Source of the DNA: a bacterium
GTDB taxonomy: Bacteria; Zhuqueibacterota; QNDG01; JAFGCO01
DNA length: 64,000 nucleotides
Direction: 5' to 3'
Assembly: GCA_016932575.1 (NCBI GenBank)
Contig: JAFGCO010000006.1
Span: forward strand, 1-64,000
A program made the translations under genes and the position numbers. Position 1 is the stretch's first letter; every line of letters starts with the position of its first letter. Under the pieces are notes generated by a model. It searched no databases. It was given only the letters and a program-made list of their open reading frames with translations, and was not told the DNA's origin. Positions 27,197 through 35,576 of this stretch are shown piece after piece.

Positions 27197-28039
27197 ATGA
27201 ATTTCAGCGTTATATTGGCAATGATCATTATGGGAGGATTGGGATTAATTTTTGGTGCCTGGCTGGCTGTGGCCTCGCGTGTTTTCATGGTTAAGCGTGA
27301 CCAGCGGATTGCTTTGATTGAAGAAGCCTTGCCAGGAGCCAACTGCGGTGCCTGTGGTGCGCCCGGATGCAGCGGTTTCGCAGAAGGCGTTGTGAAGGGC
27401 GTATATCCGGTGAATGGTTGTACGGTTGGCGGTGCTGATGTGGCTGCCAAAGTGGCCGAAATTATGGGAACCAAGGCTGGAGAAACAGTACTCAAAGTCG
27501 CTGTTGTACGGTGCCGCGGGGATCATGAAAATGCCGTCGATCGTGCTCAATACACAGGGATTCAGGATTGCCGGGCAGCTGTCCAGATCAACAATGGTCC
27601 GAAAGGATGCGAATATGGATGCCTTGGCCTGGGTACATGTGCAGCAGTTTGCCCGTTTGATGCCATTAAAATGAGCGAAAATGGCCTTCCTGTGGTGGAT
27701 GAAGCATTGTGCACAGGCTGCGGAGAATGTGTCAAGGCATGCCCGAGAAATATTATGGCTCTGCTGCCAAGAGATCAGAAGATTTATCTGGCCTGTGTGT
27801 CCAGGGATTTTGGTAAAGCAGTGAAAGCCGTATGCAAGGTCGGCTGTATTGGGTGTACATTGTGCGCCAATCCAAAAACGACAGCCAATGAAATCATTAC
27901 CATGGAGGGGAAATTACCGGTCATTCACTATGACAGAGTGAATGATCCGGTGGGAGATCTTCAGAATGCTGTTGAAAAATGCCCGACAAAAAGTTTTGCT
28001 GTCAGAGACACCAGCGGCAAGCAAAAGAAAAAACAATAA
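27197..28039 (+). CDS. rnfB: RnfB-like electron-transport subunit
   Basis: 280 residues: one N-terminal membrane helix (about 5-27), then the RnfB 4Fe-4S domain (GANCGACGAPGCSG; Cys50, 53, 58, 75). Two ferredoxin clusters follow (C.YGCLGLGTCAAVCP and CTGCGECVKACP), and a further Cys group (CKVGCIGCTLCANP) matches the family pattern. In the Rnf complex this subunit passes electrons between ferredoxin and NAD. None of rnfA, C, D, G or E is adjacent, so this copy is an orphan here and may serve another partner. The next gene starts 14 bp downstream. Confidence 0.92.
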   Translation: MNFSVILAMIIMGGLGLIFGAWLAVASRVFMVKRDQRIALIEEALPGANCGACGAPGCSGFAEGVVKGVYPVNGCTVGGADVAAKVAEIMGTKAGETVLKVAVVRCRGDHENAVDRAQYTGIQDCRAAVQINNGPKGCEYGCLGLGTCAAVCPFDAIKMSENGLPVVDEALCTGCGECVKACPRNIMALLPRDQKIYLACVSRDFGKAVKAVCKVGCIGCTLCANPKTTANEIITMEGKLPVIHYDRVNDPVGDLQNAVEKCPTKSFAVRDTSGKQKKKQ

Positions 28040-28053
28040 ACGGAACCAGAACC

Positions 28054-28782
28054 ATGAAAATTTTCAGATCTATAAATATACGATTGTCTGGTTTGAGTGT
28101 TATTGTGGCAGCTTTTCTTTTTGCTGAAAATGGGTATTATATAGAAGAAAAAGTGACGACGCCTCCTATTTTCGGATTACCAGCGCAAACCCATTTCACG
28201 AAAACCTGGATTACGGACACACATCTGCGGCGCGATGAGGGTGATAAAAATCAAACCCTGTTAATCGACACCCGGAAAAATCAAGCCTGGCTGGTTCGAC
28301 ATCAGGACAGCACAATGATCAAGATGGATATAGCCACATTTCAGGGAATGGCTTTGATGACCATGATGATGTTCGGAGTTACATATGACACTTTAACAGG
28401 TGAACCGATCATTCCGGATTCGATTTTTTATAAAACCGGCAGACAGCGGCATGTCGGAGAATGGGATTGTCATGAAGTGGTCATTCACAGCCGTCGTCCG
28501 GATTCGGGCGATAAGAGGAATCACCGCGTGATAATGTGGGTGACAACCTCCCCGGATCGTCCGTTGTATGCATCGATTTTAAGAACCATGATGGGGCCCA
28601 TGGTCAGACAATATGCTTTCTTTTTTGATCAGCTGGAACGGCTGGGCGGATATCCCGCCGAGCTTCATACGCGGGCCATGGGTGTGGAAGTTACGCAGAA
28701 ATTGTTATTATTGGAAGAGCGGGACATTGCTGACTCATTTTTTCAATTACCGCCAGGATACCAGTCCGAAGAGACCCCATAA
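28054..28782 (+). CDS. Exported protein of unknown function (DUF4412-like)
   Basis: 242 residues from ATG 28054; the longer frame overlapping rnfB lacks a signal sequence at its start, whereas here MKIFRSINIRLSGLSVIVAA begins one. The mature part has a run of beta strands (TKTWITDTHLRRDEGDKN, LLIDTRKNQAWLV) and ends FFQLPPGYQ, the way DUF4412/LolA-like periplasmic proteins do. It is 14 bp behind rnfB, so probably co-transcribed; no functional link is obvious. Its stop faces the minus-strand gene 4 bp away. Confidence 0.65.
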   Translation: MKIFRSINIRLSGLSVIVAAFLFAENGYYIEEKVTTPPIFGLPAQTHFTKTWITDTHLRRDEGDKNQTLLIDTRKNQAWLVRHQDSTMIKMDIATFQGMALMTMMMFGVTYDTLTGEPIIPDSIFYKTGRQRHVGEWDCHEVVIHSRRPDSGDKRNHRVIMWVTTSPDRPLYASILRTMMGPMVRQYAFFFDQLERLGGYPAELHTRAMGVEVTQKLLLLEERDIADSFFQLPPGYQSEETP

Positions 28783-28786
28783 TTTT

Positions 28787-31045
28787 TTATGCATTATTTT
28801 TTTTCAGATACATTAACACACTGATGCAGCCATTCATGAGTGATAAGAGAAGCAGACAGTGAATAATCCCCAGAATGGGGATCAGCAATACAGAACATAT
28901 AAACGCGCCAAATGCTGAACCAGACAAATCGGAACTATAAAGAAATCCGGCCTGATGCGACAGTTCTTTTTTGGAATGGATGTAAAGATGGTTTGCCAGA
29001 ACAAATTGGAACCCCCCCAGACTCCCTGCGAATAGTGTAAGTAATACAAACACGGGGGGAATCAATGAATGGAATGGTTGATGAAGCATCCATCGGCTGA
29101 AAAGGACCGTGCCGATACAGAGGAGAACATAAAGAGACACGATTGCCTGAATTCTCCGAAAGGTCTCGAATCGGGCTTTCTTAAGTTGATACAGTTTCCA
29201 TGCACGAAGACTGCCCAGGGAAAGTCCGAGCATATAAGAGGCGATCAGTATGGCGAGTATTTGATAAGTTGCTCCCCATAAAATTTGAAATCCGAGAATT
29301 AAAATAATCTCCAGAGAAATTTCGGTAAATCCCACGATCCAGATGGACGCCAGGATATGCAGCTTTCTCCACCGGAGGGTTTTTTTCCATTGTTGCAACA
29401 GAAAAATAATCAGAAATAAGACGGCAATAAAAAAAATCCAGCGGGACAGGTGAAGTTTGCTGAATTCCTGATATACTGTTTTAAATCCATGTGAAAAATG
29501 AGCGACCCATAATACTGTGTCGTAATAGTATCCCAGGGGTTTAAAATCTGTATTGCGTTGAGACGTGGGGTGAATTTGCTCCATAACCTGGGCAATCCGG
29601 TCACGACTTAGTGTATATTGGATGAAATAGTACCGAATATACCGTGTTTGTAATCGCCGTTCATTGATACGGCTTTGCAGCCGGTCCGGATTTGAAAAGG
29701 TGAGCCCGGGCGTTGTTGAAGCAAGCCAGTGCTGGACTTCCCCGGGTAAAATGGTCAGATCCGGAAATACATCCCGAACTGTGGCGGAAAGCATGCTGAG
29801 AAAATCAGACAATTCCGGATTGATAACATTTTCCTCTGCCCGAACCTGGAACGTGAATATCCCCTGGCTGTTCAGCCTATTTTTTACGGCTTTAAAAAAT
29901 TCCAAAGTATAGAAACGGTTCAATTGATTGGTGTAGGGATTGGGCAGATTGGAGAGAATGACATCATATGATGTCCCATACCGATCGATGTATTGCCGGG
30001 CATCCATATGGTGAATATGGATACGGGGATCTGTCACCAGGCTTTTCGCCCCGGGAATTTGACGCCGGATCATTTGTATTAATGCGGGATTGATTTCAAC
30101 ATAGTCGATATGCTGCACGGAGGGATGTTTAAGAATCTCGCGCAGCAAATCCACGCCGCCGCTGATTTGCAATACCCGTTTGGGAGCGGGATGCTGCAAC
30201 AGGGCAAAATGGACAGAGGATTCAGCTGACAGCGGATCGGGTGAAGTATACATCCAAAGACCATTTTGGTAAACATTGGTTTGGTCCTGGAGGCGGGTGA
30301 TATGAATTTGTCCGTAGGGTGTATTTTTCGACAGTACAATCGATTGATTGGGAAAGTATAATGCGTCCAGTCGGGTTTGTATGGATACTGAGAAATACCA
30401 CAGGATGCAGTAACCCAAAAGGATCGGAAGCGTAAACCTCAGGCGTTGTGTGTGGGGTGAAAGCAGGATCCATGCAGAAAAGAGGCTGAATCCTGAAAGA
30501 AAAAGGCCAATCTGAAAACTGTTCAAGGCGCGGATAAAAATAAAACTGGCCAGAAGACCCCCTAATCCCGCTCCAATTGACTCGAGAGTATAAACCCGGG
30601 GTGGTGAAAAGCGGCGGGTTTCATCTTCTTTCCAATGGCAAACCAGGGTATATAAATACCCGGATAACAGGCAGAATGGCCCCAGGACAATCGTCGTGAT
30701 TATCAGCATGTGTGAAAACCCCGCCATTTCAGCGGCAGGAATACCGATGACAGATTTTGCGGAACGCACCAACCACAAGGTGCAGGGAATCACAAAAGCC
30801 CATGCGAGCTGGATGATGGCGATCCGATGTTGAACACGGATTGGCGCAGGTAACAGCTTTGGAAGAAGTCCGCTTCCTGTGGCTGTCCAGATCAGCCAAA
30901 AAGCGAGAGTGGTTCCGATGCATAACTCATTTCCGTAAAACTGAGAAATCAGTTCCTGCATCATGAGTACCTGCATAGGGACCGAAATCATGCCAATGGC
31001 AATAATCGGTACTGAATTGAGTATTTGATTTTTATGAATTTGCAT
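28787..31045 (-). CDS. Membrane-fused spermidine-synthase-like protein
   Basis: 752 residues. Hydrophobic helices at about 10-220 and 490-745 surround a soluble Rossmann domain (about 225-480) of the spermidine synthase/methyltransferase fold: LQISGGVDLLREIL, DYVEINPALI, VILSNLPNP and NRFYTLEFF. In true spermidine synthases the catalytic Asp is in DSxDP; here the segment reads SNLPNP, so aminopropyl transfer is doubtful. Fused transmembrane relatives are widespread, but their reaction is not settled. Single gene, divergent from cysS. Confidence 0.8.
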   Translation of the reverse strand: MQIHKNQILNSVPIIAIGMISVPMQVLMMQELISQFYGNELCIGTTLAFWLIWTATGSGLLPKLLPAPIRVQHRIAIIQLAWAFVIPCTLWLVRSAKSVIGIPAAEMAGFSHMLIITTIVLGPFCLLSGYLYTLVCHWKEDETRRFSPPRVYTLESIGAGLGGLLASFIFIRALNSFQIGLFLSGFSLFSAWILLSPHTQRLRFTLPILLGYCILWYFSVSIQTRLDALYFPNQSIVLSKNTPYGQIHITRLQDQTNVYQNGLWMYTSPDPLSAESSVHFALLQHPAPKRVLQISGGVDLLREILKHPSVQHIDYVEINPALIQMIRRQIPGAKSLVTDPRIHIHHMDARQYIDRYGTSYDVILSNLPNPYTNQLNRFYTLEFFKAVKNRLNSQGIFTFQVRAEENVINPELSDFLSMLSATVRDVFPDLTILPGEVQHWLASTTPGLTFSNPDRLQSRINERRLQTRYIRYYFIQYTLSRDRIAQVMEQIHPTSQRNTDFKPLGYYYDTVLWVAHFSHGFKTVYQEFSKLHLSRWIFFIAVLFLIIFLLQQWKKTLRWRKLHILASIWIVGFTEISLEIILILGFQILWGATYQILAILIASYMLGLSLGSLRAWKLYQLKKARFETFRRIQAIVSLYVLLCIGTVLFSRWMLHQPFHSLIPPVFVLLTLFAGSLGGFQFVLANHLYIHSKKELSHQAGFLYSSDLSGSAFGAFICSVLLIPILGIIHCLLLLSLMNGCISVLMYLKKNNA

Positions 31046-31284
31046 TGTATCTTACATTATCCGGCTGATAAACAATGATCAATGGCTCCTCAGAGTTATC
31101 ATGGCTATATTGCCAGACAGAATATTTCAGACCAGGTTATGTGATGTTTGTTATTTTGCCAAAAAGCGACAAAATCCAGGGAATCAATAAATATGTTGCT
31201 TCTTCCTGCGACCGTATTATATTAAAAGCAGGGATGATGCAGTCCACGGTTCATCATTATTATAAAAAGAAACCACAGTACTTG

Positions 31285-31418
31285 CAAGTGTTATATCACT
31301 TGTTCCGGTTTACGAGATTGTCGTAAACCATTGTAAACGGTATTTTAAACCTCCGAAAGGTTCAATAAGTTTAATATTCCCAATGTGCAATCTTAATTAT
31401 AAAACCTCCCGGAGGTTT
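31285..31418. repeat. Cluster of four short palindromes upstream of cysS
   Basis: Four stem-loops lie in 134 bp: CAAGTG-TTATAT-CACTTG (31285-31302), GTTTACGA-GATTG-TCGTAAAC (31308-31328), AACCT-CCGAA-AGGTT (31348-31362) and AAACCTCC-C-GGAGGTTT (31402-31418). The last two are variants of one unit. They occupy the 482-bp gap 31046-31527, which otherwise shows no gene. They could be bidirectional terminators, a cysS leader structure or dispersed palindromic repeats. No T-box features (AGGGTGG-type motif, AA bulge) were found. Confidence 0.55.
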
Positions 31419-31527
31419 AACTTGCAACCTTTTTGATAGTTACAACTAGAATTGGGACTCATTTAAAACCAGAATTTACGAACCGTATCAAAAAAACACA
31501 TCGGATCAATAAATAAGAAGGAAACGA

Positions 31528-32976
31528 ATGATGCTTCATGTTTACAATACGCTCAGCAAACAGAAGGAACCCTTCGAACCGGCCAATCCCCCGTTTGTGG
31601 GGATGTATGTATGCGGTCCGACGGTCTATGATGATCCGCATCTCGGACATGCCAAAAGTTACGTCAGTTTTGATGTTATCGTCCGTTTCCTTCGGGCGTT
31701 AAAATACAAAGTTCGTTACGTGCAAAACATTACAGATGTCGGTCATCTTTTGGAAGATTCCGAAGACGGGGAAGACCGGATTATTAAAAAGGCCAAACTG
31801 GAAAAAGTTGAACCTATTGAAATCGCCCAAAAGTATGAGAGGCATTACTTTCATGATATGGATTTATTGAATAATCTTCGGCCCGATATTTCCTGCAGGG
31901 CCTCGGGATATATTCCAGAAATGATCGAGCTGGTTAAAACTTTGCTGGACAAGGGATATGCGTATGAAAACGAGGGAAATGTTTATTTTGATATCGCCAA
32001 ATTTGAAGGTTACGGAAAATTGTCCGGACGCAAGATCGAAGATCTGCTGGAAGGTGTTCGTGATACAGTGGCTGAAGGTAAAAGGCATTCAGCCGATTTT
32101 GCTTTATGGAAAAAAGCGGATCCACAGCATATCATGCAATGGCTGTCGCCCTGGGGCCGGGGATACCCCGGCTGGCATCTTGAATGTTCCGTGATGTCCA
32201 TGAAATACCTTGGAGAAAGTATAGACATCCATGGCGGCGGACTGGACAATCAGTTTCCCCATCATGAGTGCGAGATTGCACAAAGTGAAGCCGCTACAGG
32301 AAAACCCTTTGTGAAATACTGGCTGCATAACAACATGGTGACTATCAACGGCCAGAAAATGAGCAAATCATTGGGTAATTTCAAGGCGCTTCCCGATTTG
32401 TTTGAAACGTATGGCTCCATGGTCATCCGGTTTTTCATTCTTCAGGGCCATTACCGCTCTCCGCAGGATTTTTCCGATCAGGCGCTTGATGCAGCCAAGG
32501 CGGGATTCACGCGGCTCTCGAAAATTGTTCAGGATATTCGAAGCAGGATTGGAGAGACAGTCCAGAACCTTGAAGATTCAGAGCTTTCGGAACCCTGGAA
32601 GGGTTATAAACAGAAATTTTATGAATATATGGAAGATGATTTCAATACGGCAGGTGCGGTTTCCGTATTATTTGATATGGCCAAAGAGTCCCAGGCGAGG
32701 CTGCAGTCCTCTCCGGAAAAGACAGATTTGGAATGTGCGGACAAATTGTTTCATGCGCTGGGAGAATCCATTCTCGGCCTGGCATTCAAATCCGAAAACG
32801 CCGTTTCGGGAACGGGCACTGCAGAATCAGAGCTCGTCGAATTTCTGCTTGAATTAAGGCAGGATTTTCGTGCAAAAAAAGACTGGGCCGCCAGTGATGC
32901 GATTCGCGACCGGTTAGGCGACATGGGGATTCTGGTGGAGGATGGAAAGGACGGGGCCTCCTGGCGGAAAGCGTAA
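31528..32976 (+). CDS. cysS: Cysteine--tRNA ligase
   Basis: 482 residues, complete. Zinc/Cys-binding residues in MYVCGPTVY, HIGH motif as HLGHAKS, second zinc ligands in LECSVMS and HHECEIAQSE, WLHNNMVTINGQKMSKSLGN with the KMSKS loop, and a C-terminal anticodon domain ending WRKA. It charges tRNA-Cys in the cytosol. AAGAAGG precedes the ATG pair (31528/31531). The gene stands alone; the region behind it (32977-33095) holds nothing recognised. Confidence 0.97.
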   Translation: MMLHVYNTLSKQKEPFEPANPPFVGMYVCGPTVYDDPHLGHAKSYVSFDVIVRFLRALKYKVRYVQNITDVGHLLEDSEDGEDRIIKKAKLEKVEPIEIAQKYERHYFHDMDLLNNLRPDISCRASGYIPEMIELVKTLLDKGYAYENEGNVYFDIAKFEGYGKLSGRKIEDLLEGVRDTVAEGKRHSADFALWKKADPQHIMQWLSPWGRGYPGWHLECSVMSMKYLGESIDIHGGGLDNQFPHHECEIAQSEAATGKPFVKYWLHNNMVTINGQKMSKSLGNFKALPDLFETYGSMVIRFFILQGHYRSPQDFSDQALDAAKAGFTRLSKIVQDIRSRIGETVQNLEDSELSEPWKGYKQKFYEYMEDDFNTAGAVSVLFDMAKESQARLQSSPEKTDLECADKLFHALGESILGLAFKSENAVSGTGTAESELVEFLLELRQDFRAKKDWAASDAIRDRLGDMGILVEDGKDGASWRKA

Positions 32977-33095
32977 GCGGTCATAAATTATGTATTTCAG
33001 GTTTGATTATGTGTAACTTTCACTTGCACGACCACAATGATCGTAACACACGATTTCTAATTTGTTATTTCACTCACTAAGGGCGCCTGGCGAAT

Positions 33096-33329
33096 TTAAC
33101 TGGCGAATATTACAATTGGTTCTTTTAAATCCGTTTGTTCTTTTAATGTCTTTACCAGGCATGCAATCAACCATATTTTTATCAGATCATGTTTATCGTA
33201 TGATTCAGTCTTGCTAACAGCTTTAAGCATATCATTAAAAATTGAAAATTGCTTTCCAATATAAGATTTTATGTTCTTGTCATATGAACCACATCCCTCA
33301 AAGCATTGATGTTTTTCAGAATATGTAAA
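33096..33329 (-). pseudogene. Coding fragment without start, minus strand
   Basis: The minus strand is open for 77 codons, ending with TAA at 33096-33098, but has no start codon at its front; an in-frame stop lies at 33330-33332. The sense looks protein-like: SEKHQCFEGCGSYDKNIKSY, then a helical end (IWLIACLVKTLKEQTDLKEP). It appears to be the 3' part of a decayed gene. Family not recognised. Confidence 0.4.
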
Positions 33330-33345
33330 TCATAAGAAGATGAGA

Positions 33346-33872
33346 TCATGGCAATATACGAGGCAATATAAGAAAATCAAGTATTTTCAGGGGAGTAACT
33401 TTGGTCTGTTTCCTGTCGTTTTTTCTTTTTTTGTCTAATGAGACATGAAATCCATTCGATAAAAGACGCCAATTTAATAATTCTATGGGATATTCATTGC
33501 CATTTCCCTGTCTTGCGTCTTCATGTATCAGCCAAAAAAAATCTCAGACCGAGCAAAAACATCCACGTGACATTTAATAATAAACCGCCCATCGCGAAAC
33601 TCATTGCGACTTCACTGAGTTTGGGTATAAAAGATATACATATTTCATAGATTGACAGCATTGCAAAGCCCGTGATTCCTGCAAGAGCGAGGTTTATTTC
33701 TATGAAAGGAATATATTGAATTGATCAAAAATGCACAAGAAGATTCTAAAATTCTACAAGGCAAGTTAAGGTATCGATAACAGAATTTATTTAAACCATT
33801 AATTTGTATTATGCTCACGATTAAAGCACTTAACATACTATTTTGATAAACTAAATATCCGTCAGATACCAA
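33346..33872 (-). pseudogene. Frameshifted remnant of a membrane protein
   Basis: Three overlapping minus-strand frames read as one protein if frameshifts are allowed. 33872 to about 33715 gives ...PCRILESSCAFLINSI. 33724-33521 gives two hydrophobic helices (INLALAGITGFAMLSIYEI and MGGLLLNVTWMFLLGL). About 33545-33346 gives a basic soluble tail (WLIHEDARQGNGNEYPIELL). The last two join exactly if one T is removed from a run of eight T (minus strand), a classic slippage site. It lies directly downstream of the TIR gene on the same strand. AT-rich; no family assigned. Confidence 0.5.
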
Positions 33873-33912
33873 ATATTATCAAAATTAATACAGATTGTAA
33901 TATTATTTAAAA

Positions 33913-35376
33913 TCATTCACCGATATTTGATCTCCAATGACATAGAGCTTTAAATGCCAGTATATCATTATTAAAATGTAAATGAGATGCAAGCTCTGGT
34001 GGTGTTGTAGCTATATCAGGCGGTTCAAGTGGTACAGGATCTATAAAGTCAATTCCTTTTTCTTTTAGGGCATGGGCCCATTCCATTTTCACCCACTTTG
34101 AATCCTTGGCTGCTCTTGACCAAAACAAATAAAATATATCGCTTTTATCAATTAATTGAAATAATTTGGATTTATATTTATCTCCTGACCGTAAAGCTAT
34201 TATATCCATGAATATTTCTAAATCTGGTATAATTTTCCTCATTCCCGTAAGAATTGAAAATACTTCTTCACGATCCTCACTTGCATATGAAGGAAATACA
34301 GATCGATATCTCATTTCCTTATGACTTAAAGGTTTACTTTCTAAAGATAATTCACCAACATGTATAACAAAATATAGCTTGGAAATCGGTATGCCATTTA
34401 AATAAATACTAATTCGACCTTTATAATTACCAAAGGACATACTCTTTGGAGCTTTCACAATAAACGTTGCATTTCCAATATCTCCGTCCCAAAATATAGC
34501 ATCTTCTGGATCGTCAATAATAAAGGGTGCTAAATCAATTCTAACATTTAATAAAGAACCTTTTACAATGGATACTGGCCCTTTAAAATCAACTTGAATA
34601 GGTTTTTCATTGAAAATTATTTTTGATCGTTTAAGGACTTCGTCCCTCTGTCTTTCTAGGTGTGCAAACAACTCAATTCGAAAAGTTGAACCAGGTTCTA
34701 CGGTAGATAATGATGTTAATGTGAAATGCACTTTGTTGAATTTTTTATGTGGCATTTCTATTTTTTGATTTAAATCAGGCTCTACTATATCAAACACATA
34801 TCTTTTAAGTTTATTTCTAGCACTACGAATAGCCCTATCAAATGCTTCTTCACTAATTTGCATTTCCTTTATAATTTCTTTCGTACTTGCTTCCTGCATT
34901 ATAATTGTCATTATTTTTCGTTCGGTATCATTTAAATATTTAAATGCTGCTTTAATCTTTTCAGTAAGATCTTCAGATTCAGAAAGAGAATCTTGTGAGA
35001 AATTATACACATTCCCTATAAATGGATCTACAGGATCTTGTACAGAGGAATTTTTCCTTCTGGCTTCAGTATTTTCTGGTTTTACTTCTGTTTCCCGACT
35101 CTTTTCAATCACATCAGATATTCTTCGCTTATATAGATTTTCATACGTTTCATCTTCAATGTGCTTTTCCCGGCGCATCTGCCTGATTTTCTGCCTTCTT
35201 CGATCTAGATATTTATAATTTAAAATACTATGAGCCCATTGAATGAACAATCCTTTATATTCCACTTCCAAACATCGAATTGATAAGATAATATATAGAA
35301 TCCATAAAAAAATATTTCCCTCGTTCCCACGGTCTGAGACTGTGTGAAAATGGATAAAACCCCCTCCTCGATCCAA
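33913..35376 (-). CDS. Sigma-70-like / TIR domain protein, 5' end truncated
   Basis: 487 codons; roughly the first 18 come from the repeat element at 35322-35525. Residues about 38-70 (GLFIQWAHSILNYKYLDRRR) resemble sigma-70 region 2. About 140-195 (FKYLNDTERKIMTIIMQEAS ... AIRSARNKLKRYV) resembles region 4, with a helix-turn-helix. About 210-350 is a beta domain starting KVHFTLTSLSTVEPGS. About 358-480 is a TIR domain: VFPSYASEDREEV, MDIIALRSGDKY, YLFWSRAAKDSKWVKMEWAH with the conserved Trp/Glu, and PELASHLHFND. TIR domains of this kind may cleave NAD or signal in defence; the joining to sigma-like segments suggests transcriptional control. The native start is lost; ATG 35178 could give a shorter product. 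Confidence 0.7.
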   Translation of the reverse strand: MDRGGGFIHFHTVSDRGNEGNIFLWILYIILSIRCLEVEYKGLFIQWAHSILNYKYLDRRRQKIRQMRREKHIEDETYENLYKRRISDVIEKSRETEVKPENTEARRKNSSVQDPVDPFIGNVYNFSQDSLSESEDLTEKIKAAFKYLNDTERKIMTIIMQEASTKEIIKEMQISEEAFDRAIRSARNKLKRYVFDIVEPDLNQKIEMPHKKFNKVHFTLTSLSTVEPGSTFRIELFAHLERQRDEVLKRSKIIFNEKPIQVDFKGPVSIVKGSLLNVRIDLAPFIIDDPEDAIFWDGDIGNATFIVKAPKSMSFGNYKGRISIYLNGIPISKLYFVIHVGELSLESKPLSHKEMRYRSVFPSYASEDREEVFSILTGMRKIIPDLEIFMDIIALRSGDKYKSKLFQLIDKSDIFYLFWSRAAKDSKWVKMEWAHALKEKGIDFIDPVPLEPPDIATTPPELASHLHFNNDILAFKALCHWRSNIGE

Positions 35377-35525
35377 AGGAACGGATCGAGGTCCCCCTTA
35401 TCAGGGGGACAAATTTTCTCTTCGATATGAAAAACGGAGAAACAGCGTATTGTAATATTGGAAAAAAACACAGTCAAAACACCCGGGGTTTGGCTATTTT
35501 CACACAAACTCTCTCCGTGGGAACG
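35322..35525. mobile_element. 204-bp MITE-like element with inverted-repeat ends
   Basis: The outer 30 bp form imperfect inverted repeats: CGTTCCCACGG + 9 nt + GTGTGAAAAT (35322-35351) against ATTTTCACAC + 9 nt + CCGTGGGAACG (35496-35525). 21 of 21 outer and inner positions match and about 4 of 9 in the middle. Inside are two perfect stem-loops: CCTCGATCC/GGATCGAGG (35366-35391) and TCCCCC/GGGGGA (35392-35409). It has no coding capacity. It abuts the TIR gene body and supplies its apparent start. The CGTTCCCACG...CGTGGGAACG motif is a widespread bacterial palindrome type. No target duplication was seen. Confidence 0.6.
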
Positions 35526-35531
35526 CATTCA

Positions 35532-35549
35532 ATGACGCTTTCGCGTCAT
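35532..35549. repeat. Short perfect palindrome beside the MITE-like element
   Basis: ATGACGC-TTTC-GCGTCAT, a 7-bp stem with a 4-nt loop, lies 7 bp from the element's outer end and may belong to the same composite repeat. It lies 28 bp past the response-regulator stop and might also serve as its terminator. Confidence 0.5.
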
Positions 35550-35576
35550 AATATTATTGTTATGGGGCTTGTTCCC

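Noticed and set aside
31075-31326. 83-codon plus-strand frame upstream of cysS
   Set aside because: No ribosome site, overlaps the palindrome cluster and has no recognisable pattern.
31046-31527. Possible T-box riboswitch before cysS
   Set aside because: Hairpins are present, but there is no T-box sequence and no antiterminator-like pair before the start codon.
33438-33650. 70-codon plus-strand frame in the 33-kb gap
   Set aside because: The opposite strand carries a hydrophobic protein-like remnant that explains the openness; the plus frame has no ribosome site.
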